From positions 30,366 to 94,365 of the forward strand of contig JANNYF010000112.1 in NCBI GenBank assembly GCA_031409955.1: DNA of 64,000 bases, given 5' to 3'. The translations under genes were made by a program, and so were the position numbers. The stretch is from JAFDVL01 sp031409955. Its GTDB lineage: Bacteria; Acidobacteriota; Blastocatellia; RBC074. The notes beneath the pieces are model-generated. The model searched no databases, had not been told where the DNA came from, and saw only the letters and a program-made list of their open reading frames with translations. Shown here piece by piece: positions 44,204 through 52,410 of the stretch. Position 1 is the first letter of the stretch. Each line of letters starts with the position of its first letter.

Positions 44204-44929
44204 TTAGTCTTCTGCCTTACGAATCAGCATATAGCCGACTGATCGCACAGTTCTAATGAACTTCGGCGTTTTCGGATCATCGCCCAGCTTGCGCCGCAAC
44301 AACGAAATATGCACATCAATCGAACGATCAAACACTTCGTAATCGCGCCCGCTGATTTCGTCCAGCAATTGTTCACGGCTCAACACACGATCAGCGGCGC
44401 GCGCCAGGCACAGCAGCAGATCAAATTCCACCGCTGTTAATTGCAAGGCGTGTTCGCGCAGCACCGCTTTTCGCGCTTCGGGAGTGATGCGCAAATCGTT
44501 CACCACAATTTTGGTATCTGACGCAGCCATTGTCTGTTGCGCCGTAAGCGTCGAACGACGCGTTACGGCACGCAAACGAGCCAGCAATTCGCGCGTCGAA
44601 AACGTTTTCGGCAAGTAATCATCGGCTCCGATTTCCAGCCCGACAATGCGGTCGGATTCATCGCCCAGCGCGGTCAGCATCAACACTGGCACAGTCGAAA
44701 TGCGACGGATTTGTCGCAGCACTTCAAAGCCATCCATCCCCGGCAACATCACATCCAGAATCACCGCTTGATAGTTTTCGCGGCTGACTTTTTCCAAACC
44801 GCTCGGCCCGGTGTGCGCGCTTTCAACGTCATACCCCATCGGCGTCAGGTAATCCTTCACCAGGCGACACAGTTTCAGGTCATCATCAATCATCAACAAT
44901 CGTATGCGAGGAAAATTTTCAGTCGTCAT
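44204..44929 (-). CDS. OmpR-family response regulator (CpxR-like)
   Basis: A 241-residue receiver plus winged-helix protein. Asp pair MIDDD, phospho-Asp in VILDVMLPGMDG, and DNA-binding domain LTAVEFDLLLCLARAADRVLSREQLLDEI, SIDVHISLLRRKLGDDPKTPKFIRTVRSVGYML. The conserved Lys-Pro of the receiver is Lys-Thr here (YLPKTFS). It is the first gene of the operon with the kinase, and is divergent from the YHYH genes, which are the obvious candidates for control. A palindrome with GTAAA half-sites lies between them. Confidence 0.93.
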   Translation of the reverse strand: MTTENFPRIRLLMIDDDLKLCRLVKDYLTPMGYDVESAHTGPSGLEKVSRENYQAVILDVMLPGMDGFEVLRQIRRISTVPVLMLTALGDESDRIVGLEIGADDYLPKTFSTRELLARLRAVTRRSTLTAQQTMAASDTKIVVNDLRITPEARKAVLREHALQLTAVEFDLLLCLARAADRVLSREQLLDEISGRDYEVFDRSIDVHISLLRRKLGDDPKTPKFIRTVRSVGYMLIRKAED

Positions 44930-44956
44930 AACATCATTCCTGATACCAATTCACGC

Positions 44957-44984
44957 AGCATAGTGTAATTCGGCTTGATCGCAA
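44957..44984 (-). promoter_or_regulatory. Candidate promoter of the regulator-kinase operon
   Basis: On the minus strand TTGCGA (complement of 44979-44984) and TATGCT (complement of 44957-44962) are spaced by 16 bases; each matches 4/6 of the consensus. An AGGAAT ribosome site follows before the ATG at 44929. Confidence 0.35.
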
Positions 44985-45020
44985 AAACAGCAACCTTTAC
45001 CGTTCCTTAACAAATCTCCG

Positions 45021-45049
45021 CCTTATGTAAATCAAAGCTTTACATAAGG
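45021..45049. promoter_or_regulatory. Likely operator between the two-component and YHYH genes
   Basis: Perfect 11-base arms CCTTATGTAAA (45021-45031) and TTTACATAAGG (45039-45049) with the 7-base spacer TCAAAGC. The arms contain GTAAA, the half-site of CpxR-type regulators, here inverted rather than direct. Another GTAAA (minus strand) lies at about 44997. It is well placed to control both divergent operons. Confidence 0.6.
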
Positions 45050-45181
45050 CCATTATCTTTCCCAGGCAACAAGGTCTCATCAAATTGTTCGGCAGAGCAA
45101 CCGCCTCTTTGTCGTTGATCTGTGGAGAAAACAACGACAAAGAGACGAAGACTTAAATCACTTTCCCGGAAGAGACACAGA

Positions 45182-47140
45182 ATGAAAAGAACCTCATCGA
45201 ATACCGTACTCACAATTGTCCTGTTGTTTACCTGCGGTGCATTTGTGCCAGCGCAACCGCCGGGCGGGCAAGGCGGTGGGATTTGGATTCGCAACGCATA
45301 TTACGGCGAAGCGCAAACCTTTGATAAATGCCTGGGCCATCAACCGGGCAATGGGCAATATCATCATCACGCCCAACCCGTCTGCCTGCGCGCACAATTA
45401 GACGACAATCTAATCACGGTCAATGCAGGACGCACGGGCACGATTTATCGAGAGAAAAGTGCGCCGTGGAAGCATTCGCCAATTCTGGGCTGGTCGTTCG
45501 ATGGGTATCCGATTTATGGGCCGTATGGTTACAGCGAGTCAATGAATCCAAACAGTGCTATCAAGCGCATCAAACCCAGCTTTCAGTTGCGCTCGATGAC
45601 GCAGCGAACGACGCTCCCCACCTGGGCCTTGGCGCATCACACAGGCATATCCCAGCAACTCAGCGCAAACCAATTTGGCCCGGCAGTGTCGGACGCATTT
45701 CCGCTGGGGCGCTATGTCGAAGACTTCGATTTTGTGCAAGGCCTGGGTGATTTGGATCAATACAATGGGCGATTTGCGATCACGCCGGAATATCCGAGCG
45801 GAACGTATGCGTATTACGTGACCATCAATGATGACGGCTCGCCTGCGTTTCCATACATCATCGGGATGCAGTATTACGGCAGCCTCACGGGCAATAACAA
45901 CACAACGGCTCCGGCCAATGCGCAAGCTTATTTTAGCAATGGCACGTATGCGCAAACGGTCGCAGGCGTGCCGCAACTCAATTCGTGGTTCACCAAAAAC
46001 TCGCAGCAAAACGCACAAGTCGTCAGCGGCTTCGATCCTGCCGCTGGGGCGCAAACCACCTGGCCGTCAAGTGTCCCGACCGGAGCCAACGCCGCCGGAG
46101 GGGTGTCGTCACCAACCAAAGCGGACACACAAACCATCAGCTACACCGATTCGACCGTATATGTCACCGCCAACAATTTAGCTAGTTACACGATGGGGCC
46201 TTGGTTTATCAACGCCAACAATGGCGGAGTTTTTCCAAATTGGCCCAGCACACAAAACAATCGCGGTCAGATTCCGCGCACGCCTGCTGTCGCAACCACG
46301 AAGACCAACACAGGTCTGGGCGCGGTTGGGCTGTGGGTGAATGGCGTCGCGGTTTTCAATGTGCTGGACGGTGCAAGCTACAACACCACAACCGGAGCCG
46401 ATGCGGGTGGCGGCCCGGTACAGATGAGTTCGATGCACGTTTCATCGGCGTCATTTGAAGGCGGGCCGGTCGCGCAGGGCGGATTGGTTTCGGCTTTCTC
46501 GCTGTTCGGCGCCAAGCTGGCGACCAGTTCGATTGGCGCGGATTCTCCGAACTGGCCGACAACATTGGGCGGCGCGACCGTCTCCATCCGCGATTCGGCA
46601 GGCGCTACGCACGCAGCGGCAATCAGTTTTGCCTCGCCTTCACAAGTCAATTATCGCGTCCCGGAAGCGGTAGCCACAGGCTTAGCAACCGTGACGATTA
46701 CAGCAGGAGGCATTTCGACAACGGGGGCGATCCATATTGCAGCGGCTTATCCATCGCTCTTTTTCCAATTCAACGGAGAATTTACAGCGGCGGGGTATGT
46801 CACGCGATCTCGCAATGGACAGCTCACCGATGAACCCATTGTGCAAAATAGTAATGGTGCGATTGCTCCGCTGCCGATTGACCTCGGCCCGGAAACGGAT
46901 CAGGTGTACTTGATTCTGTTCGGCTCAGGCATTGGCAAATCCGGCACAGCCGCTACGGTCAGCGTCAGCGTGGGCGGCATCAACGTCACACCGACTTACG
47001 TTGGCGCGCAAGGAACGTGGGCGGGGCTGGATCAATTCAATGTGCCGATCCCGCGCGCAATGGTTGGCAAAGGCAAAGTGGATGTCGTCGTCACGGTGAA
47101 TGGCAAGGCTTCTAATATCATCAACGTAACCTTCAAATAA
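45182..47140 (+). CDS. YHYH-domain protein with TIGR03437 C-terminal domain
   Basis: About 652 residues with a signal peptide (ending CGAFVPAQ; ATG 45182 chosen because it starts this peptide). The N-terminal half is a YHYH domain: FDKCLGHQPGNGQYHHHAQP, where the name motif is YHHH here, then ILGWSFDGYPIYGPYGY and YVEDFDFVQGLGDLDQYNGRF. The C-terminal about 230 residues (ASFEGGPVAQGGLVSAFSLF, SPSQVNYRVPEA, LILFGSGIGKSG, VPIPRAMVGKGKVDVVVTV) are the Solibacter-type TIGR03437 domain, a strong sign of Acidobacteriota. The next YHYH gene starts 4 bases later. Function unknown; a metal-related extracellular role is suggested by the neighbours. Confidence 0.88.
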   Translation: MKRTSSNTVLTIVLLFTCGAFVPAQPPGGQGGGIWIRNAYYGEAQTFDKCLGHQPGNGQYHHHAQPVCLRAQLDDNLITVNAGRTGTIYREKSAPWKHSPILGWSFDGYPIYGPYGYSESMNPNSAIKRIKPSFQLRSMTQRTTLPTWALAHHTGISQQLSANQFGPAVSDAFPLGRYVEDFDFVQGLGDLDQYNGRFAITPEYPSGTYAYYVTINDDGSPAFPYIIGMQYYGSLTGNNNTTAPANAQAYFSNGTYAQTVAGVPQLNSWFTKNSQQNAQVVSGFDPAAGAQTTWPSSVPTGANAAGGVSSPTKADTQTISYTDSTVYVTANNLASYTMGPWFINANNGGVFPNWPSTQNNRGQIPRTPAVATTKTNTGLGAVGLWVNGVAVFNVLDGASYNTTTGADAGGGPVQMSSMHVSSASFEGGPVAQGGLVSAFSLFGAKLATSSIGADSPNWPTTLGGATVSIRDSAGATHAAAISFASPSQVNYRVPEAVATGLATVTITAGGISTTGAIHIAAAYPSLFFQFNGEFTAAGYVTRSRNGQLTDEPIVQNSNGAIAPLPIDLGPETDQVYLILFGSGIGKSGTAATVSVSVGGINVTPTYVGAQGTWAGLDQFNVPIPRAMVGKGKVDVVVTVNGKASNIINVTFK

Positions 47141-47144
47141 CCCG

Positions 47145-49166
47145 ATGAACTGGAAAGTAAGCACAATTCCATTGGGGCTGCTGCTGTTCGCGTTGTCTGC
47201 GCAGGCACAAGAACCGCTGCGCACCGCCTGGCTCACCAGCCCCAATCAACACGCGCAAGTAGCGCGAATTCAGCCGGAAGTTCACAGCGTCACGATGCTG
47301 GAACGAACCGTAGAAATTCGTTCGGCAGGCATTTCGCTTTATTATCTCGGCCCGCTGCAAACGCCTGCCGATCACATCGAACGAATTCGTCAACTGCGCT
47401 TCAATGTGCCGCGCTTCCCTGCTCCCGAAAAAGGCGCGCATCTGAGCGTGCGCCCCGATGTCATCGGCGTCTTCGTGAATGGCGTGCCGATCTACAACCA
47501 ATTCACAGCGCTGTCATATCAAGGGCAAAACCTCTGGCACTTTGATCCGATTGCGGGCAGTGCTGACGGAACGTTTGTCGCCACCGGTCGCCTACAAGCC
47601 GAGCAGCACCCAAGCGCATTAGGCTTGCTGGAAAAGCTGCTGAACGATGCAAGCGGGCATTCACCAATCATTGGTTTCGCGTTTGATGGCTACCCAATTT
47701 ATGGGCCGTGGGGTTTGGTCGAAGGCAAATTGCAGCGCCTGCGTTCCGGCTATCGGTTGCGGCAAATCAAACGGCGCGCAACCTTGCCTGATAGTACTAA
47801 GCTCATGCCGGGGCAATACGGGCCTGATGTCAACGCGGAGTTTCCGCTCGGTTCGTTTGTTGAAGATTACGAATTCGTCGCGGGCGCGGGCGATTTGGAT
47901 GAATTCAATGGCCGATTTTGTAAGACGCCCGAATATCCAAACGGCACGTATGCCTATTTTCTCTCGACCGATGGCGCGGGACGTTTGGCCTTCCCGTATT
48001 TATTAGCCGGACAATATTTCGGCAAGCTAAGCGCGCAGGAATTGACCAACGCGGTACGCGATTTGGCAAGCAACGAAGCACCGATATTGAGCGCAGACAA
48101 AGCACCGCTCTCGCTCAGCGCAGCGAACAAATTTGAGTTGCAGGCAAAAGGCGCAGCATTAGCGGCAGGACAACCGATTCGCTTGAGCTTTCAGGCGCGC
48201 AATGCAGCGAACAAGCCCGTTCGCTATCTCGAATACGTTCACGAACGCCCGTTGCATTTGCTGATCGTTTCGGATGATCTGGCGGAGTTCGATCACATTC
48301 ATCCTGAACTCGCCGCCGGAGATCGCTACGAAGTCACGCATACGTTCCAGCACGGCGGGCGCTATCGTTTATACGCCGATTTCACGCCGCCCGGTTCAGC
48401 ACAACGCATCGAAACGTTCGAGCTGTCATTGACAGGTAAACCACGCACACCGATTCCGCTCGCGGTGGATGAATGCTGGACAAAAGAACGCGAAGGACTG
48501 CAACTCTCACTCGCTTCCAAACAACCATTTCGCGCAGGCGAAGACACCGAATTCACGGTTGCGATTCGTGAGGCTGCGACCGGAAAACCACCCGAAAACC
48601 TGACGCCTTTTTTGGGCGCGTGGGCGCATTTCGTTTTCATTGACGAATTGCAGCAAAGCTTTATTCACGCGCATCCCATCGAAGAGCAAACGGCAAAAAC
48701 CGTGAGCGTTCAGCCTCACACGCACGATGCCGTATCACTCGGCGATCCGCCGAGTAAAATTCGCGTGCTGACAAGTTTTTCCAAACCGGGTTTGTACAAG
48801 CTCTGGGCGCAATTTCAACGCGGCGGTCAAGTCATCACACAACCATTCACCATTCGTGTTGGCGAAGCCGCGCCACGATCCCCCGCAACGGTCGCAATTC
48901 CAACCGACGCGCTCAAGCTACAAGTGGGCGCGAGCGGCTTCGCTCCGGCATCGTTACAAGTCGCAGCCCGCAAACCGATCAAGTTGGCAATCACGCGTGA
49001 TACGGAATCGAACTGCGCCAGCAGGATTGTGTTCCCTTCACTGGGCATCACGCGTGAATTGCCGCTCGGCGCAACAACGATCATCGAGCTGCCCGCCTTG
49101 CCCGCAGGCGAATTGCGCTTCACGTGCGGAATGGGCATGTACAAAGGCGCGCTGGTCGTCAATTGA
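47145..49166 (+). CDS. YHYH-like protein with C-terminal cupredoxin domain
   Basis: 673 residues with a signal peptide (ending ALSAQAQE). The N-terminal YHYH-like part keeps PIIGFAFDGYPIYGPWGL and FVEDYEFVAGAGDLDEFNGRF, but the His motif is not recognisable. Two beta domains with His-x-His-Pro motifs follow (EFDHIHPELAAG, SFIHAHPIEEQ), of the kind in YtkA-like or copper-resistance proteins. A cupredoxin ends the protein, with ligand-type residues in NCASRIVFPSLGI and FTCGMGMYKGALVV as in copper-ATPase cupredoxins. Copper handling at the cell surface is therefore plausible. It starts 4 bases after the upstream YHYH gene. Confidence 0.85.
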   Translation: MNWKVSTIPLGLLLFALSAQAQEPLRTAWLTSPNQHAQVARIQPEVHSVTMLERTVEIRSAGISLYYLGPLQTPADHIERIRQLRFNVPRFPAPEKGAHLSVRPDVIGVFVNGVPIYNQFTALSYQGQNLWHFDPIAGSADGTFVATGRLQAEQHPSALGLLEKLLNDASGHSPIIGFAFDGYPIYGPWGLVEGKLQRLRSGYRLRQIKRRATLPDSTKLMPGQYGPDVNAEFPLGSFVEDYEFVAGAGDLDEFNGRFCKTPEYPNGTYAYFLSTDGAGRLAFPYLLAGQYFGKLSAQELTNAVRDLASNEAPILSADKAPLSLSAANKFELQAKGAALAAGQPIRLSFQARNAANKPVRYLEYVHERPLHLLIVSDDLAEFDHIHPELAAGDRYEVTHTFQHGGRYRLYADFTPPGSAQRIETFELSLTGKPRTPIPLAVDECWTKEREGLQLSLASKQPFRAGEDTEFTVAIREAATGKPPENLTPFLGAWAHFVFIDELQQSFIHAHPIEEQTAKTVSVQPHTHDAVSLGDPPSKIRVLTSFSKPGLYKLWAQFQRGGQVITQPFTIRVGEAAPRSPATVAIPTDALKLQVGASGFAPASLQVAARKPIKLAITRDTESNCASRIVFPSLGITRELPLGATTIIELPALPAGELRFTCGMGMYKGALVVN

Positions 49167-49377
49167 AAGGAAACCAAACAAAGAGCGGATAATTTACTTC
49201 TGACAACGACTCCGACAGTTAGATTTTAAGCCCTCAACTTTACTCACAAACCCCATTCGTTTTTACCGCCCTCACCTCAATCATAGTTGGCACAGGTCGA
49301 AGTGTGTCCAACGTTTACTTTGGAGGAAAACATGAAACTGCTGAAGTTTGTTGCGGGTCGGGCATCGGGATCGCGCG

Positions 49378-49870
49378 GGTAACTTTGTCGAAGCGCCCGG
49401 CGGCTCGCTTGTGCATGATCGTGCGATTGATGCCAGCTTGCAGGAAGTCGTCACGCCGGAAGAAAACATCCGCACCTTCCGCACATCGCTCAACGTGTTG
49501 GGCGATGGCTTTGTCGAAGCGATTGCCGATGAAACCTTGATGGAAATTGCGCGCAATCAACCGCGTCAAAGCGGCGGCGCGATTGCCGGGCAAGTGATCC
49601 AGGTTCCAGTGCTAGAAGCGCCCGGCATTACGCGCGTCGGGCGCTTCGGTTGGAAGAATCAACACGCCAGTTTGTTGTCGTTTTCGGCGGACGCCTATCT
49701 AAACGAAAGGGGCATCACGAACCGCTTGCTCGGTACGGAAAACACATCGTGGGGACGCTCTGTCGCGGCGTTTGACGCGGTGCCGGACATCGAAGACACG
49801 GACAATGACGTGGACATTTTCACGCGCTTTATGCGGGCCTCGAAACCACCTTCCCGCGACGAAGCGATTG
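49378..49870 (+). pseudogene. Truncated di-heme oxidoreductase (DHOR) fragment
   Basis: The frame encodes GNFVEAPGGSLVHDRAID, FRTSLNVLGDGFVEAIADET, VPVLEAPGITRVGRFGWKNQ and HASLLSFSADAYLNERGITN, which are core segments of the di-heme oxidoreductase (thiol oxidoreductase-like) family. The 5' part is missing: an ATG with a GGAGG site at 49332 opens a different frame that stops after 16 codons. The 3' part ends at FMRASKPPSRDE and runs into a terminator and tRNA. Neither CxxCH heme motif is present, so it cannot be a working cytochrome. Confidence 0.75.
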
Positions 49871-49882
49871 CCAACACGCAAG

Positions 49883-49917
49883 AAAAGACCGCCGATCTTC
49901 ACGACCGACGGTCTTTT
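49883..49917. terminator. Bidirectional terminator between DHOR fragment and tRNA-Leu
   Basis: AAAAGACCG (49883-49891) pairs with CGGTCTTTT (49909-49917) with more pairing inside. On the minus strand it is followed by TTTTCTTG, so it ends the tRNA-Leu transcript. Confidence 0.8.
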
Positions 49918-49923
49918 GATTTG

Positions 49924-50007
49924 TGGTGGGGACGGAGAGACTCGAACTCTCACGGGTTGCCCCACATGCACCTCAAACATGCGCGTATACCATTCCGCCA
50001 CGTCCCC
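49924..50007 (-). tRNA. tRNA-Leu(GAG)
   Basis: 84 bases including an encoded CCA. Acceptor stem GGGGACG with CGTCCCC, U8-G9, a D-arm GCGGAATGGTATACGC of leucine type, anticodon loop TTGAGGT (anticodon GAG, complement of 49972-49974), a long class II variable arm, and T-arm GAGAGTTCGAGTCTCTC. It lies 26 bases downstream of secG, the same secG-tRNA-Leu(GAG) linkage as secG-leuU in E. coli. Confidence 0.95.
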
Positions 50008-50033
50008 ACAAACTAAATTTAGTTTTCAAAACC

Positions 50034-50441
50034 CTACTTCTTCTCTGGCGCAACAGAGGGTGAAGCTTTCGGCTCTTCCTTCTTGGCGTCTGGGCTTGCC
50101 GCCACACTCGCAGCAGGTGAAGTCGCCGCCGCCGGTGCAGCCGCTGTGGGCGCAGGCGCGGGCGTTGGCGTTTCCACCGGGTCTCCCACAATCGAACTAC
50201 CGCCAGTTATGCCGGGCAAAGAGAACACCAGTGCCAAAAACATAAAAGTTATCGCCGCGACAATCGTCGCCTTTTCCAAGGGTTTTTGCGCCCCGCGCGG
50301 GCCAAAGGCCGTCTGACTGCCTGCGCCACCAAAGGCCGATGCGACATCGCCGCCTTTCCCCGATTGCAGCAAAATCACTAAAACCAGGAACACACAGGCC
50401 AAAACGTAAATTGCGTAAAGAAAGTAAATCAAAACTGCCAC
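50034..50441 (-). CDS. secG: Protein translocase subunit SecG
   Basis: A 135-residue Sec translocon subunit. Two membrane helices (about 3-25 and 56-78) flank the conserved cytoplasmic loop ILLQSGKGGDVASAFGGAGSQTAFG, which is diagnostic for SecG. The C-terminus is an Ala/Pro-rich tail of about 50 residues ending in charged repeats, longer than in E. coli (110 residues). It helps SecYE-driven export. It is upstream of tRNA-Leu(GAG) on the same strand. Confidence 0.96.
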   Translation of the reverse strand: MAVLIYFLYAIYVLACVFLVLVILLQSGKGGDVASAFGGAGSQTAFGPRGAQKPLEKATIVAAITFMFLALVFSLPGITGGSSIVGDPVETPTPAPAPTAAAPAAATSPAASVAASPDAKKEEPKASPSVAPEKK

Positions 50442-50508
50442 CTACCTAACGGATGATCTCAAGGCGCTTAAAAACAAGCGGGGATGATACGCAAAGGGCT
50501 TTGGGCTG

Positions 50509-51426
50509 TCAACTATTGGATTGCGTTGGCGCAGGCGCGCGTAGATATTTCGCAATCAATTGTTCGCCGACAATCGCGCCGACTCCGGCCAGTATCAAAA
50601 GCGTGCCGACCGCGATCTGCCACGTCAACCGTTCGCCCAATGTAATCATGCCCAAGGCCACAGCAATCACAGGCGTAATTAGCGAAATCAACATCGTCTT
50701 CGTCACATCCATGTGCAAAATCAGCCAGTAATACAAAGCGAAGGCAACGGTCGAGCCAACGACGACCAAATATAACAAGGAAAGCGCTGCCGCCTTGGTC
50801 CAGGACAAGTCAAACGGATTCCCTTCCCAAATCGTGCCGACCAAAAACAACGGAATGATCCCAACTGTCATTTGCCCGGCAGCCATCACAAGCGGATCCA
50901 CTGCGCGCCCGTGCGCTTTGACGATGACGTTCGACGTAGCCACAAAAAACGCGCTGGCAAATATCGCCGCACTGCCCGCCAACGCCATCGTGCCGGCCAG
51001 CTTGAATTGATCGGAAAAGATGAGCGCAACGCCGCCAATGCCTGTCGCAACGCCCCATACTTTGCGCCAGGTGAGCCTTTCATTGGGCAAAAAGTAATGG
51101 GCCAACACCAGGCCGAACGCCGGAATCATCGCTTGCAACACCGCCGCCAAGCCCGACGAAATATATTTCTCACCCCAGAAAATCAGGCTGTAATTGATGC
51201 TCAGCCCCATCAATCCCGTCCAAAAAATAACCCGCCAATCGGCCCACGTCTTTGGCACATTACTTTTTCGCAGCCACACAATCACCCACAAAATCACAGC
51301 AGAAAAGCCAAACCGTAACCCCGCAAACGTGATCGGCGGCAATACGTCCAACCCGATTTTGATGAAGAGCCACGTTGATCCCCAGATCAAACTCAGGAGG
51401 ATAAAGACAAGGATTCGTTTGTTCAT
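50509..51426 (-). CDS. EamA/DMT-family transporter
   Basis: 305 residues with ten predicted membrane helices in two EamA repeats. The first begins FILLSLIWGSTWLFIKIGLDVLPP and the second near GSAAIFASAFFVATSNVIVKAHG. EamA members export amino acids or other metabolites, but the substrate is not predictable here. It sits 68 bases upstream of secG on the same strand, with no shared function evident. Confidence 0.88.
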   Translation of the reverse strand: MNKRILVFILLSLIWGSTWLFIKIGLDVLPPITFAGLRFGFSAVILWVIVWLRKSNVPKTWADWRVIFWTGLMGLSINYSLIFWGEKYISSGLAAVLQAMIPAFGLVLAHYFLPNERLTWRKVWGVATGIGGVALIFSDQFKLAGTMALAGSAAIFASAFFVATSNVIVKAHGRAVDPLVMAAGQMTVGIIPLFLVGTIWEGNPFDLSWTKAAALSLLYLVVVGSTVAFALYYWLILHMDVTKTMLISLITPVIAVALGMITLGERLTWQIAVGTLLILAGVGAIVGEQLIAKYLRAPAPTQSNS

Positions 51427-51453
51427 TAAAGTAAAAATACAACGTGCGAGGGA

Positions 51454-52227
51454 TTATTTGAAGCGGAGGGAGGGATAGCCGATGTGAATATGCGCGCCCG
51501 TTGCATTGCCCGGAATTGCGCCGCGAAAGGCGGTGAACGGGATGCCACGACTGCGCAAATAACTCATGACCGCTTGCGCTTCCGCCGTGTCAGGATGCAG
51601 CGCGACATCAAACGAATTGCTGTGATCGAAGCCTAAGCGATTGTGCGTGTCAGATTGCCCAAAGGCGCTGACGGGCAACGATTGCTTGAACTGCGCTTGG
51701 AAGAAAGATTCCACTTGATAAAACCCGCGCAACGACCACGCCACGGTTCCGGTGTAGCGAATGTAACGCGTGTTGTCGAAATACACGCCAGAGGATTGAT
51801 AGGCTTTCGGCGGATTTTTGGCGAGTTGTTCCAGGTTCATGATTTCAACCATGAACTGATCGGCTTGCGTGATGCGTTTGTTGGTGTCAGTCATTTGCGT
51901 GCGAAGGTCAACCAGCTTTTGCTCGTTCGATTCCAACTCCCGTTTGACCAGCAAGCCCTGCGCAATCAAACTCTGTTTCTTCTCCAATGATTCGACCTCC
52001 AACCGCTCGCGTTCTTTCAGCGCCGCCAACAATCCCTCCAAACTATCCCGATATTTTTTCGTCGCTGCTATCAAGTCTTCGCGTGAAGCTGCCGCCTTTT
52101 TGGCAAGCTCTTTTTGCTCTTCCGCATTTTTCCGAGCATCAAATTTGGGTTTCACCTGCTGGCGTTGGGCCAAGGCGACGGGCGCGATCAGCAGGAGAGA
52201 GAATAGAATGAAAGTAATTCGTCGCAC
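51454..52227 (-). CDS. Exported coiled-coil protein with M15-like C-terminus
   Basis: 257 residues. Signal peptide (about 1-20, ending APVALAQ), then a strongly charged coiled coil (about 30-130), then a C-terminal domain with DTHNRLGFDHSNSFDVALHP and GIPFTAFRGAIPG followed by ATGAHIHIGYPS. The spaced His, Asp and His-x-His resemble the zinc site of M15/hedgehog-type peptidases. I infer a possible cell-wall peptidase. The coiled coil could instead tether it to an envelope partner. It lies just upstream of the EamA gene on the same strand. Confidence 0.7.
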   Translation of the reverse strand: MRRITFILFSLLLIAPVALAQRQQVKPKFDARKNAEEQKELAKKAAASREDLIAATKKYRDSLEGLLAALKERERLEVESLEKKQSLIAQGLLVKRELESNEQKLVDLRTQMTDTNKRITQADQFMVEIMNLEQLAKNPPKAYQSSGVYFDNTRYIRYTGTVAWSLRGFYQVESFFQAQFKQSLPVSAFGQSDTHNRLGFDHSNSFDVALHPDTAEAQAVMSYLRSRGIPFTAFRGAIPGNATGAHIHIGYPSLRFK

Positions 52228-52274
52228 AAAATCTAAAACGAAACGGAGCTAAAAAAAGATGCACGAAAGAAGCG

Positions 52275-52400
52275 TAGGGCTTACGCAGCAGCGGCAGAAA
52301 ACGTCCGACGAACTTTAGTTTGTCGTCCTTGTCAGCGCACGGCTCGTGACTGGAACGATTCGACAAACTGAAGTTTGTCGGACATTTTGCGTAAGTCCTA
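52275..52400. repeat. Palindromic element with core GTCCGACAAACT..AGTTTGTCGGAC
   Basis: The inner arms 52303-52325 and 52361-52383 (23 bases) pair with two mismatches. The outer arms TAGGGCTTACGCA (52275-52287) and TGCGTAAGTCCTA (52388-52400) pair with one. The element separates two minus-strand genes. A short relative lies at 1596-1619. Confidence 0.8.
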
Positions 52401-52410
52401 AAGCGTAGTT

